This document shows, one piece after another, positions 45,489-54,145 of a DNA stretch of 64,000 bases. Below the pieces are notes generated by a model. The model was not told where the DNA came from. It saw nothing but the letters and a program-made list of their open reading frames with translations, and ran no database searches. The stretch lies in the NCBI RefSeq assembly GCF_016734815.1, contig NZ_JAERQF010000007.1, forward strand, positions 62,001 to 126,000. The letters run 5' to 3'. Position 1 is the first letter of the stretch; every line of letters starts with the position of its first letter. Both the position numbers and the translations under genes were made by a program. Origin of the DNA: Hymenobacter rubidus. GTDB lineage: Bacteria; Bacteroidota; Bacteroidia; Cytophagales; Hymenobacteraceae.

Positions 45489-47465
45489 ATGAATGTTTTT
45501 CTGACGCTGGCCTTGCTGCTGCTGAGCCCGGTGGCATTGCTTGCGCAATCGGGTGGAGTGCCGGCCGTGTACACCGATGCCCTGGCCCGCTACCAGCTTA
45601 CGTACCCCAGCGCTTGGCAAGCCCGCCAGCAGGGAAGTGCTGCGAATGTGATTTTCGCGCCCGGTGGTTCGGCAAGTGCCGCACAGGTAGCCGTCACGGT
45701 GCTGCCGCTGCCCGATGCCCAGAGAGACCAAAAGCTTACCACCAAGCCCGATTCGGTGCTGCAACGGCTGCGCCGCTTGCCCCAGGCCCAGGTGCTGGGC
45801 TTCGAGCAGCGCGACCTGGGCAGCTACGACGAGCTGCGCTACGACTACATTTTTCTGGTATCGGCGCCGGGCGCCCCACCCCGGCGCCTGCACGTAACGG
45901 GCCGCCAGGTGTGGCGCGGCGGCTACGAATTTCGGGTAGAATACCGCGCCGAAACCAGCCAGGATGGCCGCTACCTCGCCGAAGGCCAGCAACTGGTGGA
46001 GTCATTTACGTTCTCGACCACCCCATTTGTAAGCCGCCGCTACGCCGACCAGCGGTGCGACAACAAAATGTACGGCATCGCGGCCTTGCGCCAGCACGAC
46101 GGCCAGTGGGAAGACGATTGCCGCACGATACACGAGTTTTCCGTTACCGATGCCACGGCTCGGCCGGTGGTACACGCCCGGGTGCTGCCTTTTCAGTCTT
46201 ATGCCCTGGCCAAAGGCTTCGACAACTGCCTGTACTCCGTGACCAAAGCGCCCACCAACGCCCCCGAGCTGGTGTACCGCTACGACCCCGCCACGCGCCA
46301 GGGCCGCTACACTACCTGGCAGCTGCCCGCCCAAGGCCCCGACATCGTCTGGATTTCGGCGGCTACTGACGAAAACGGGGACCTGTTTTTCCTCACTTCC
46401 GATGCCAACCAGCTGGTGAAAGTGAGCCCCTACGATGGCACCGTGACCGTAGTCTGGAAAACCGACCCCATGCGCCAGGCACCGTTTTTTCCCATCATTG
46501 GCTTCCCGGGGGCCGGCACCCACGGCAACTTTTGCCTCGACGATGCCAACACCATGTACATGGTGTACAGCACCGATGGCTCGCTCCTGAAGGTGAACCT
46601 GAAAAACCTGAAGCCCTGGTCCGAACGCATGCAACTCACCGGCCTGCCCACCAAAGGCGGCTACAGCGACCTGCTGCTGCAAAACGACGAAGCCGGCCGC
46701 CGCCGGTTGTATCTGGCGGGCCCTCATGCGCTCTACGAAGTCGACCTGGCCCGGCACCGGGCCACCCGCGTACGCAGCGGCACCTACACCGATTTGGCGG
46801 GCTGTAACCTGTTTCGGGTGGGCTACCACCCCGCTCCGGTGCAGGCTCCGCCGCCGCCGCCCACGGCCGCCTGGCAGGGCCGCGTGCTGGACGCCAGCAC
46901 CGGCCGCCCCCTGCCCGAAGCGCAGCTCCGGCTCGACCAGGCCACCGTATCCACGGCCTTGCTGCTCACTGGGCCCGCCTCGTTTTCCTACGTCACCACG
47001 CCGGGCCGCACCTACCAGTACCACGCCCAAATGCCGGGCTATTTCCCCACCGACAGCACCTGGAAGGCCAACGCCGGCCCGCTAGTGCGCGATGTGCTGC
47101 TGCGGCCCCTGGCAGTAGGCACTACCCAACAGCTGGCCAACGTGCAGTTTGAGCAAAGCCGGGCTGTGCTGTTGCCTTCCTCCTACCCCGCCCTCACCAA
47201 GCTGGTCGAATTACTTATTGACAACCCCAGCCTCACCATCGAGCTGCGCGGCCACACCGACAACGTGGGCCCGCCCGAAAAAAACGTAGTGCTCAGCCAG
47301 CAGCGCGCAGCGGCCGTGCGCGCCTACCTTGCCGACCACGGCGTATCGGCCTCCCGCATCACCAGCCTGGGGCTGGGCGGTGCCGAGCCCGTTGCCAGCA
47401 ACGAGCAGGAAGTGACCCGCCGTCTCAACCGCCGGGTCGAGTTTCGAATACTGAGCTTGAAGTAG
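45489..47465 (+). CDS. Secreted OmpA-domain protein with propeller-like middle
   Basis: A 658-residue protein from ATG 45489; an upstream start at 45360 would put a long unrelated leader before the signal peptide MNVFLTLALLLLSPVALLAQ. Residues about 20-180 resemble a PsbP/DUF1795-like domain, about 200-450 a WD/NHL-like beta-propeller with repeated aspartate-rich loops, and about 465-550 a carboxypeptidase-regulatory sandwich (GRVLDASTGRPLPEAQL). The C-terminus is an OmpA domain with IELRGHTDNVGPPEKN and LSQQRAAAVRAYL, which binds peptidoglycan. It may link envelope layers. The precise role is unknown. Confidence 0.85.
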   Translation: MNVFLTLALLLLSPVALLAQSGGVPAVYTDALARYQLTYPSAWQARQQGSAANVIFAPGGSASAAQVAVTVLPLPDAQRDQKLTTKPDSVLQRLRRLPQAQVLGFEQRDLGSYDELRYDYIFLVSAPGAPPRRLHVTGRQVWRGGYEFRVEYRAETSQDGRYLAEGQQLVESFTFSTTPFVSRRYADQRCDNKMYGIAALRQHDGQWEDDCRTIHEFSVTDATARPVVHARVLPFQSYALAKGFDNCLYSVTKAPTNAPELVYRYDPATRQGRYTTWQLPAQGPDIVWISAATDENGDLFFLTSDANQLVKVSPYDGTVTVVWKTDPMRQAPFFPIIGFPGAGTHGNFCLDDANTMYMVYSTDGSLLKVNLKNLKPWSERMQLTGLPTKGGYSDLLLQNDEAGRRRLYLAGPHALYEVDLARHRATRVRSGTYTDLAGCNLFRVGYHPAPVQAPPPPPTAAWQGRVLDASTGRPLPEAQLRLDQATVSTALLLTGPASFSYVTTPGRTYQYHAQMPGYFPTDSTWKANAGPLVRDVLLRPLAVGTTQQLANVQFEQSRAVLLPSSYPALTKLVELLIDNPSLTIELRGHTDNVGPPEKNVVLSQQRAAAVRAYLADHGVSASRITSLGLGGAEPVASNEQEVTRRLNRRVEFRILSLK

Positions 47466-47515
47466 AAAACTCAACCTATTCTACCCATTATCACATTCTT
47501 TATCAAAGATATACA

Positions 47516-47781
47516 CCGGTCATGCTGAGCGCAGCCGAAGCATCTCGCATGCAATAGTAATCCATTTACTTACGCAGAACCTATTTAGGAAGTCGCTGGC
47601 GCGCGTCTGCGACGCGTGCCGACTGGGTCTGAGCCGTTGGCTCGGGTTAGCCATTCCGCCCCGAACGTATTCAGCGCCCGAGCCGGAGGCTCGAAAGCAG
47701 TCAGCACGCGTCGCAGACGCGCGCCAGCGACTTTAAACAGGTTCGCAGTAGAGATGCTTCGGCTCCGCTCAGCATGACCGG
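47516..47781. repeat. GTCATGCTGAGCGCAGC palindrome interrupted by an inserted element
   Basis: Outer arms 47516-47546 and 47751-47781 are complementary with one mismatch. The loop is much longer than in sister copies because a 166-bp element has entered it. The sister copy at 48779-48881 has the same TACGCAGTAGAGATGC junction uninterrupted. Confidence 0.85.
47578..47743. mobile_element. 166-bp MITE-like palindrome, with 5-bp flanking duplication
   Basis: Ends are AACCTATTTAGGAAGTCG and its near-complement CGACTTTAAACAGGTT. A long inner stem CTGGCGCGCGTCTGCGACGC is complemented near the right end. CGCAG flanks it on both sides (47573-47577 and 47744-47748). It has no coding capacity. Confidence 0.8.
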
Positions 47782-47801
47782 TTGATTAGCGGCGGGCACT
47801 T

Positions 47802-48764
47802 GTGCCTGAGCGCTTAATTTTGTTCTTCTGCCCCACTCCTGCTGTGTCCTTACTGCCCTCATCTATTCTTGCTCAGCTGACTCCCACGGCTGCCGACCCG
47901 CGCCCGGTGCTGCTCACCATTGCCGGGCCCACGGCCGTGGGCAAAACGGCGCTATGCGTGCAGCTGGCCCAGCAGTTCGGCACCGAAATCGTGTCGGCCG
48001 ATTCCCGCCAGTTCTTTCGGGAGCTGAGCATTGGTACGGCCAAGCCCACTCCTGCCGAAATGCAAGGCGTCCCGCACCATTTCATCGACAGCCACAGCAT
48101 CAGCGAGGACTACAGCGCCGGGCGCTTCGCTACCGACTGCCAGGCCCTGCTCGCGGAGTTGTTTGCCCAGTACCCGCTGGTCATCCTCACCGGTGGCTCC
48201 GGCCTCTACGTGCAGGCCGTAACCGATGGGTTGGATGAATTGCCCAGCGTGCCGCCCGAAGTACGTGCCCAGCTCCACACCGAGCTGGCGGCCCACGGCC
48301 TGCCCCACCTGGTAGCCGAGCTGGCCGAAACCGACCCGGTGGCGCACGCCCGCATCGACCAGCAAAACCCGCAGCGCGTGGTGCGGGCCCTGGAAATTAC
48401 CCGCGCCACGAGCCGCCCGTTTTCGAGCTTCCACACCGCCGGGCCACCGCCCGAAAACCCGCTGTTTCGCAACGTGAAAGTGGCCCTCACCCGCGAGCGC
48501 GAAGAGTTGTACCAGCGCATCAACCTGCGCGTGGAGCACATGCTGGCCGCCGGCCTGCTCGAAGAGGTAAAATCCGTCCTCCCCTATCGCCACCACCACG
48601 CCCTGCAAACCGTGGGCTACCAGGAGATTTTCGGCTACCTCGACGGCGAATACGACTGGAACGAGGCCTTGCGCCTGCTCCAGCGCAACACCCGCCACTA
48701 CGCCAAGCGCCAGCTAACGTGGCTGCGGCGCGACGCGGCGTATGAATGGGTCAATTTAGGGTAG
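47802..48764 (+). CDS. miaA: tRNA dimethylallyltransferase
   Basis: A protein of up to 320 residues. No early ATG exists; GTG 47802 or GTG 47844 (giving 306 residues) are the candidates, and the second places the P-loop at the usual distance from the start. The P-loop is IAGPTAVGKTAL, followed by VSADSRQFFRELSIGTAKPT for tRNA binding, GVPHHFIDS and GGSGLYVQAV, with TREREELYQRINLRV in the C-terminal half. MiaA adds dimethylallyl to A37 of tRNAs reading UNN codons. The gene is single, with palindromes on both sides. Confidence 0.93.
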   Translation: MPERLILFFCPTPAVSLLPSSILAQLTPTAADPRPVLLTIAGPTAVGKTALCVQLAQQFGTEIVSADSRQFFRELSIGTAKPTPAEMQGVPHHFIDSHSISEDYSAGRFATDCQALLAELFAQYPLVILTGGSGLYVQAVTDGLDELPSVPPEVRAQLHTELAAHGLPHLVAELAETDPVAHARIDQQNPQRVVRALEITRATSRPFSSFHTAGPPPENPLFRNVKVALTREREELYQRINLRVEHMLAAGLLEEVKSVLPYRHHHALQTVGYQEIFGYLDGEYDWNEALRLLQRNTRHYAKRQLTWLRRDAAYEWVNLG

Positions 48765-48778
48765 ACACTGCCAAAGGC

Positions 48779-48881
48779 ACGTCATGCTGAGCTTGTCGAA
48801 GCATCTCAGCCGCAACACCATTCCTTATCAATTGGGATTAGTTACGCAGTAGAGATGCTTCGACTGCGCTCAGCATGACGT
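48779..48881. repeat. Intergenic palindrome (GTCATGCTGAGC type)
   Basis: Arms begin ACGTCATGCTGAGC and end with the complement; a few arm mismatches (TTGTCG against TGCGCT region). It lies between miaA and pfkA, which are convergent. Confidence 0.85.
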
Positions 48882-48906
48882 TTCAATTGCTTCTAGCCTC
48901 TCATAA

Positions 48907-49878
48907 TTAAACCGAGAGGATTTCCACCATCCGCATAAAGCTCTGGTTGATGAGCTTTTTCTTGTTGATGGTATCGGTAAAAGGCGTGTACACCAACTTT
49001 TTATCGATGATGCCGGCCATCACGTTGCGCATGCCATTCATCAGGCCCTCAACGGCGGCAATGCCGAGTTGAGAAGCCAGAAGGCGGTCGGCGGCGGTGG
49101 GCGAGCCGCCGCGCTGAATGTGGCCCACAATGGTTACGCGGGTATCGAGCTGCGGAATGGCTTCCTTCACGCGGGTGGCCACCTGGGTGGCGTTGCCCGG
49201 CTCGTCGCCCTCGGCCACAATGACGATAAACGAGGTTTTGGAGCGCTGCCAGCCCGCTTGCAGCGTGTCAATCACCACGTCGGTGCTCATTTGGGTTTCG
49301 GGAATCATCACGATTTCGGCCCCGCCCCCAATGGCGCACGGAATGGCAATGTAGCCCGAGTCGCGGCCCATTACTTCCACAAAAAAGCACCGGTCGTGCG
49401 AGTCGGCCGTGTCCCGGATTTTGTCGATGCACTCCAGGGCCGTGTTCACGGCCGTGTCGTAGCCAATGGTGTAGTCGGTGCCGTAGAGGTCGTTGTCAAT
49501 CGTGCCCGGCGCGCCCACCGTGGGAATGCCGAACTCCTCCTCAAAAATCATGGCTCCCGTGAAGGTACCGTTGCCGCCGATGGCAACCAGGCCTTCAATG
49601 CCGTTGTTCACCAGTTGGTCGAAGGCCTGTTGGCGGCCCTCCCTGGTCATAAATTTCTGGCTGCGCGCCGATTTCAAAATGGTGCCGCCCTTCTGCACGG
49701 TGTTCGATACGGAAGCGGAATCCAACCGCACAAACTCGCCTTTAATCATGCCGCTGTAGCCGCGCATGATGCCGTAAACCTCAATTCCATGGTAGGTGGC
49801 GGTGCGCACCACGGCCCGGATGGCCGCATTCATCCCGGGCGAATCGCCCCCACTGGTAAATACTGCAATTCTCTTCAT
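48907..49878 (-). CDS. pfkA: ATP-dependent 6-phosphofructokinase
   Basis: A 323-residue glycolytic enzyme from ATG 49878; an upstream extension to 50022 lacks homology. It phosphorylates fructose-6-phosphate to the 1,6-bisphosphate. Visible motifs are TSGGDSPGMNAAIR at the start, GGNGTFTG (ATP site), GTIDNDLYGTDYTIGYDTA with the catalytic Asp, EVMGRDSGYIA, and HIQRGGSPTAADRLLAS near the C-terminus. The length is that of bacterial PfkA. The presence of GGNGT and not a PPi-type lysine in the GGDD region suggests ATP as donor. Confidence 0.96.
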   Translation of the reverse strand: MKRIAVFTSGGDSPGMNAAIRAVVRTATYHGIEVYGIMRGYSGMIKGEFVRLDSASVSNTVQKGGTILKSARSQKFMTREGRQQAFDQLVNNGIEGLVAIGGNGTFTGAMIFEEEFGIPTVGAPGTIDNDLYGTDYTIGYDTAVNTALECIDKIRDTADSHDRCFFVEVMGRDSGYIAIPCAIGGGAEIVMIPETQMSTDVVIDTLQAGWQRSKTSFIVIVAEGDEPGNATQVATRVKEAIPQLDTRVTIVGHIQRGGSPTAADRLLASQLGIAAVEGLMNGMRNVMAGIIDKKLVYTPFTDTINKKKLINQSFMRMVEILSV

Positions 49879-50112
49879 CGGAACGTTCTCTAGAAACAGG
49901 CGGGCGCGCGAATTGCGCCCAAACCCCGCAAAGTTGGCGAAATGATAACAAACCCACGCCGTAGTCACCGTAAATAGCTGTGAAGCGGTGATTATCTTTT
50001 TTTTACTCTGCTGCGTATTCAAGCATACAACCAGCCGGTTTTTCGTGTACCTTACTCAACTAATCGGCTCATTGGCCCCAAATCCCTTTTTCATCACTTA
50101 ATTCCCACGTTT

Positions 50113-50571
50113 ATGTTCGGTTTCTTCGAGAATGAGCAGGCAAAAAAAATCAAAAGCCACTTGCTGAACCTGGCGGCCCTGGCGAAAGCCGACGGCCATA
50201 TTGACGCGCGGGAAATGAATTTTATTCTGGCCGTCGGCAAGAAAAACGGCATTAGCTCGGACGAGGTGAATGCCTTGGTTTCGGGCTCGAAAGGCGCCAG
50301 CAACGACCTCCCCAGCAACGATTCGGAGCGGTTTGACCAGATTTTTGACCTGGTGGACATGATGCTCGCCGATGGCGTAGTCGACGAGACGGAGATGGAC
50401 TTCTGCATCATGATGGCCGAGAAGCTGGGCTTCCGCAAGGCCATTGTGGGCGTGCTGGTCCGCAAAATCTCGCAGGGCGTGAAAGACGGCCTGTCGCGCG
50501 AGCGCATCAAAGATGAAAGCAATTCGTTTTTGAACTACAACGAATTGCCACGCCCTAACGTGGCGGTGTAG
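50113..50571 (+). CDS. TerB-like domain protein
   Basis: A 152-residue soluble helical protein. LAALAKADGHIDAREMNFI and MMLADGVVDETEMDFCIMMA form the two calcium/metal-type acidic helix-turn motifs of the TerB/DjlA-like family. TerB relatives are linked to tellurite resistance, stress or cell-surface signalling, but the molecular function is unsettled. It has no other ter genes nearby. A large perfect hairpin lies directly past its stop. Confidence 0.82.
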   Translation: MFGFFENEQAKKIKSHLLNLAALAKADGHIDAREMNFILAVGKKNGISSDEVNALVSGSKGASNDLPSNDSERFDQIFDLVDMMLADGVVDETEMDFCIMMAEKLGFRKAIVGVLVRKISQGVKDGLSRERIKDESNSFLNYNELPRPNVAV

Positions 50572-50581
50572 CTAGTAGGCC

Positions 50582-50652
50582 ATCTCCTGATAAAAGAAGC
50601 CTGCTTGAACGACCGTATGGGTCGTTCAAGCAGGCTTCTTTTATCAGGAGAT
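50582..50652. terminator. Perfect 33-bp hairpin after the TerB-like gene
   Basis: Arms 50582-50614 and 50620-50652 are perfect complements with a 5-base loop. The arms are much longer than needed for termination, so this may be a palindromic element that also ends transcription. Confidence 0.8.
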
Positions 50653-50659
50653 ATACTTC

Positions 50660-50810
50660 GAAGCTGTTTAGAAAGCCTGATTTGCCTGACCCGTCTGTCA
50701 TCCTGAGCGCAGCGAAGGACCTTCTCACGTCAGAATAGGCGTTGTTCTGACGTGAGAAGGTCCTTCGCTGCGCTCAGGATGACAACGATTTTGACTTTCT
50801 AAACAGCTTC
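50660..50810. mobile_element. 151-bp MITE-like palindrome (class B), second copy
   Basis: Same ends as the element at 1272-1421 (GAAGCTGTTTAGAAAG and its complement) and the same TAGGCGTTG loop. The two non-palindromic spacers are present in reversed order compared with the first copy. No clear flanking duplication is visible here. Confidence 0.8.
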
Positions 50811-50821
50811 TTTACTTAGTT

Positions 50822-50850
50822 CGTCATGCAGAGCGCAGCGAAGCATGACG
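50822..50850. repeat. Short core palindrome
   Basis: CGTCATGC / GCATGACG around AGAGCGCAGCGAA, the minimal form of the local palindrome family, close to the class III aminotransferase stop. Confidence 0.75.
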
Positions 50851-50867
50851 GGCTGAGGACCTGCCTC

Positions 50868-52064
50868 TCACACTTTCGTGACGTGGTCAATTGCCCGGAG
50901 CAATGCCGCGCACGCCTCATCAATCTCGGCCTCACTGATGGTGAGCGGCGGGGCCAACCGTAGCGAGTTGTCGCAAAACAGGAACCAGTCGGTCAGGATG
51001 CCTTCGTGCTCCAAGGCCCGGTCGATGATGGGTTTTAGCACGGCGAAGGAATCAAATTCTACCGCCATCAGCAGCCCGCAGCCCCGCACGGCTCGAATAG
51101 CCGGGTGCCGTAGCTGCGCCCGAAACCGCGCTGCTTTAGCGGCCACGCCTGCTGGCAGCTTTTCCTCCTGCATCACCTGTAGCGTGGCCAGGGCTGCCGC
51201 GCAGCTCACCGGATGCCCGCCGAAGGTGGTGCAATGGCCCAAAATGGGGTTGGTTTTGAAGCCGGACATGATTTCGGTGCTGGAAATAAAGGCCCCGATG
51301 GGCATGCCGCCTCCCATGCCCTTGGCACACACCAGGATATCGGGCTCGATGCCGAATTGCTCGAAAGCCCACATGCTGCCAGTGCGCCCGTAGCCGCACT
51401 GAATCTCATCTAAGATGAGCAGGGCGCCGACTTCGGTGCAGCGGGCGCGCAGAGCGGGCAAATACTCTGGGCTGGGCACGCGCACGCCCGCCTCGCCCTG
51501 CACCGTTTCGATGATGACGGCGGCCGTGCGCTCGGTGATGAAGGCTAAGTCTTCCAGTAAATTATGGCGAATGTGGCGCACATCGGGCAGTAGCGGGCGG
51601 AAGCTGTTTTTGAAGCTCTCGGAACCCGTGATGGACAGCGCACCGTGCGTGGAGCCGTGGTAGGCATTGAAGCAGGAAATGAGCTCGGTGCGGCCGGTGT
51701 GGCGCTTGGCCAGCTTCAGCGCGCCTTCGATGGCTTCGGCTCCGGAGTTGGTGAAATACACCGAATCGAGGTGCGCAGGCAGGGTTTGATGGATGGCCTC
51801 GGCCAACTGCGCGGGCACGGCCTGCACCAGCTCGCCGTATACCATCAGGTGCAGGTACTTATCGAGTTGGGCCTGAATGCCGGCCAGCACGCGCGGGTGG
51901 CGGTGGCCCACGTTGCTCACGCCGATGCCCGAAATCAGGTCGAGGTAGCGGCGGCCATCGGGGGCGTACATGTACACGCCTTCGGCCCGCTCAATTTCCA
52001 GCAGCAGCGGAAAATCGGAGGTTTGGGCTTGGTGGCGCAGGAAGAGTTGGCGGGACGTGAGCAT
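50868..52064 (-). CDS. Class III aminotransferase (acetylornithine/ornithine-type)
   Basis: A 398-residue PLP-dependent enzyme. VSNVGHRHPRV and YFTNSGAEAIEGALKLAKRHTGR are typical of the acetylornithine/ornithine aminotransferase group. LILDEIQCGYGRTGSMWAF contains the Asp that contacts the pyridine nitrogen, and the Schiff-base lysine is in LVCAKGMGGGMPIGA near residue 252. Substrate cannot be told from the family motifs; ornithine, acetylornithine, GABA or lysine derivatives are all possible. No arginine biosynthesis gene is nearby. Confidence 0.9.
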   Translation of the reverse strand: MLTSRQLFLRHQAQTSDFPLLLEIERAEGVYMYAPDGRRYLDLISGIGVSNVGHRHPRVLAGIQAQLDKYLHLMVYGELVQAVPAQLAEAIHQTLPAHLDSVYFTNSGAEAIEGALKLAKRHTGRTELISCFNAYHGSTHGALSITGSESFKNSFRPLLPDVRHIRHNLLEDLAFITERTAAVIIETVQGEAGVRVPSPEYLPALRARCTEVGALLILDEIQCGYGRTGSMWAFEQFGIEPDILVCAKGMGGGMPIGAFISSTEIMSGFKTNPILGHCTTFGGHPVSCAAALATLQVMQEEKLPAGVAAKAARFRAQLRHPAIRAVRGCGLLMAVEFDSFAVLKPIIDRALEHEGILTDWFLFCDNSLRLAPPLTISEAEIDEACAALLRAIDHVTKV

Positions 52065-52097
52065 CGGGGAAGCAGTCGAATTTCGGGGCGAACTCCT

Positions 52098-52186
52098 CTG
52101 TCATCCTGAGCGCAGCGAAGGACCTTACCACGTTGAACACAATTGTGCGGGCGTGATGAGGTCCTTCGCTGCGCTCAGGATGACAG
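52098..52186. repeat. Intergenic palindrome (GTCATCCTGAGCGCAGC type)
   Basis: Arms start CTGTCATCCTGAGCGCAGCG and end with the complement. It lies between the aminotransferase and the end of the ECF operon. Confidence 0.85.
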
Positions 52187-52300
52187 ACGATAAAACGGTC
52201 TTTACTAAAACCAGCAAAGGCCACTTTCGATTATCCCACAAAAGTAAAGAGGCCGCTGCGGGGGCAGCGGCCTCTTGGCATAGCTCAGAAAGCAACGGGT

Positions 52301-52795
52301 TCAGTCGGTGCCGGTAGCCGGTGCGGCCCCGCCCACCCCGGCCACGCGCTTAATGACCTCCTTGGTAAAATCACGCTCGGCCTGAAACAACTGGGCTACC
52401 TGGCGCAGGGAAATGACTTTCTGGAACTTGTCGAAATAATCCTTTTCCAGATTCAATTCCTGCTGGCGCGAGGCAAAGCTCTGGGTGAAGGTGTCCCGGA
52501 TTTGCTGGTCCGTCATGCCCTCGGTGATGTCGCGGCGCAGCAGGCGGCCGTTGCGGTTGAGCTCGCGGCGCTTGGCCGCAAACTCGTTGTAGAGGGGCCA
52601 GAATTTCTGGGCCTGGTCCTGCGTGAGCGACACGCGATTGGTAATAAAGGCAATCTTGGCGTTTTCGAGCTGGCCCAGGCGTTGGCCTTTGCGCCCCCCT
52701 CCGCCCTGCCCATCCTGGGCCTGGACAGCCGGCGCTGCGGCCAGCAGCAACACGGCCAAAGAGAGCATACGGAACATCATTGAAAAAACAGACAT
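52301..52795 (-). CDS. Spy/CpxP-like periplasmic protein
   Basis: A 164-residue protein from ATG 52795 with a signal peptide (MLSLAVLLLAAAPAVQAQ region). The mature chain is mostly charged helices: FITNRVSLTQDQAQKFWPLYNEF, then RRELNRNGRLLRRDITEGMTDQQIRD. This resembles the LTxxQ repeat proteins related to Spy, CpxP and the heavy-metal sensor CnrX, which act as periplasmic chaperones or sensors. It is the third gene after an ECF sigma factor and a putative anti-sigma factor, so it could sense envelope stress in that circuit; this is inference. Confidence 0.75.
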   Translation of the reverse strand: MSVFSMMFRMLSLAVLLLAAAPAVQAQDGQGGGGRKGQRLGQLENAKIAFITNRVSLTQDQAQKFWPLYNEFAAKRRELNRNGRLLRRDITEGMTDQQIRDTFTQSFASRQQELNLEKDYFDKFQKVISLRQVAQLFQAERDFTKEVIKRVAGVGGAAPATGTD

Positions 52796-52811
52796 GATAC
52801 TTAAATAGGAA

Positions 52812-53276
52812 CTATAGATAGGTAGCGTCTTCGGAAGGCTGCGCGTCCAGCGCATCGTTCACTTCATCTTCCGAAACGTGCAAAAAGCCCTTGGCAATGC
52901 CGGGATGAGCAGCCGTGAGCACGGCCAAATCGGAGTTTTCGACGCGGGCACCACTCGTGAGCAGGTAGCCCACCAACTCGGTACGGGGCACGGCATCGAG
53001 GGCAGCCGTGGGCGCCGAGCGGGGCACCAACGGTGCCGAACCGCTCATGTAGAAGGACGCCGCAAAACCGCCCAGCACGGCTACCGAAGCAATTCCGGTG
53101 CGGAGCGCTGGCGTCAGGAAGCTCAGCCAGCGCCAGCCCGGCGTGGCCGAGGCTTCGGCCTGGGGCAGCCGGGCCATTATTTGGGTAGGGAGTTTATCGA
53201 AGTAGCCAGCGGGCGGCTCGCTCAGCAGCGGGCGGGGCCGCCGGGGATGCGCGTCTAGCTTAAAAGCAGTTTTCAT
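52812..53276 (-). CDS. Putative anti-sigma factor, single-pass membrane protein
   Basis: A 154-residue protein with one hydrophobic segment (TGIASVAVLGGFAASFYMSG, about 80-99). The N-terminal cytoplasmic part (about 1-70) lacks the ZAS zinc motif seen in many anti-sigma factors, so the assignment relies on position: it follows an ECF sigma gene on the same strand after about 65 bp and precedes a Spy-like gene after about 15 bp. The C-terminal periplasmic part is short and acidic. In Bacteroidota such triplets are common. Function inferred from context only. Confidence 0.7.
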   Translation of the reverse strand: MKTAFKLDAHPRRPRPLLSEPPAGYFDKLPTQIMARLPQAEASATPGWRWLSFLTPALRTGIASVAVLGGFAASFYMSGSAPLVPRSAPTAALDAVPRTELVGYLLTSGARVENSDLAVLTAAHPGIAKGFLHVSEDEVNDALDAQPSEDATYL

Positions 53277-53340
53277 GATGGTAAGATGAAATAGCAGAGG
53301 CGGCGTTTAATGACGCCGGTAAAAATTGTGCGGGGCGGGG

Positions 53341-53889
53341 TTATTCTTCGGTATGGCGGGTCACGTATTCTTCCACTTTTTTCACGGCATGGTGGTAGCT
53401 GGCTTTCAACGCGCCCACGCTGGTGCCCGTTACTTCGGCCATTTGCTCGTAGGGCATCTCGTCGTAATAGCGCAGGTTGAAGACGAGGCGCTGCTTGTCG
53501 GGCAGGCGCAAAATGGCCTGCTGCAGCTTTAGCTCGATGGCATCGCCGGCAATAGCGGGGTCGGCTTCAATTTTGGCGGCCAACTCGGCGCCCACGTCAT
53601 TCAGCGGCAGCAGAAACTTGCGCCGCTTGCTGCTCAGGAAATTCAGGCATTCGTTGGTGGCAATGCGGTAAATCCAGGTGAAAAGCTGGGAATCCTGGCG
53701 GAAGTTTTCGAGGTGCTTCCACACCTTCACAAACACGTCCTGGGTGAGGTCGTCGGCGTCGTCGTGGTCCACCACCATCTTGCGTACGTGCCAGTACACC
53801 TTGCTCTGGTACTTGCGCACGAGCTGGTTGAACGCCAGATTACGGCTGGCAGGGTCTTGGAACTTGGTGAGGATTTCGTGGTCTTCCAA
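53341..53889 (-). CDS. ECF-type RNA polymerase sigma factor
   Basis: A 182-residue sigma-70-family protein. The start is TTG 53889; no in-frame ATG is nearby. Region 2 is YQSKVYWHVRKMVVDHDDAD to DLTQDVFVKVWKHLENF, which includes the core-binding and -10-recognition residues. Region 4 is LPDKQRLVFNLRYYDEMPYEQ to GTSVGALKASYHHAVKKVEEY. Between them there is a short linker, as expected for group 4 sigma factors. It leads an operon with a putative anti-sigma factor and a Spy-like protein. A palindrome GGAGAATATTTCTCC lies near 53951-53965 upstream and may be regulatory. Confidence 0.92.
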   Translation of the reverse strand: MEDHEILTKFQDPASRNLAFNQLVRKYQSKVYWHVRKMVVDHDDADDLTQDVFVKVWKHLENFRQDSQLFTWIYRIATNECLNFLSSKRRKFLLPLNDVGAELAAKIEADPAIAGDAIELKLQQAILRLPDKQRLVFNLRYYDEMPYEQMAEVTGTSVGALKASYHHAVKKVEEYVTRHTEE

Positions 53890-54145
53890 ACGCGCGATAC
53901 TGGCAAAAACGACTCCTTTGAGGGTTTAAGGTCGGCAATGTTTAATTGAGGGAGAAATATTCTCCATATCCAGCAATTATCGGATATACATTAGTCTTTC
54001 TTCCAATTTACTGAACGCCCAATAAAACATAATACTTCAATGACACATCCACCGAGGCGCTTGCGAAATAGTCAGTATAGTCATTGTATATTGCAAGCAG
54101 CACCAACAAGCAGCACTAATACAAGCATTAACTGACACTACTGAA

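Larger units (their letters stand above)
47466..47801. other. Intergenic filled by nested palindromes
   Basis: No gene is seen. Almost all of the stretch belongs to the outer palindrome 47516-47781 and the element inserted inside it at 47578-47743. Confidence 0.8.
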
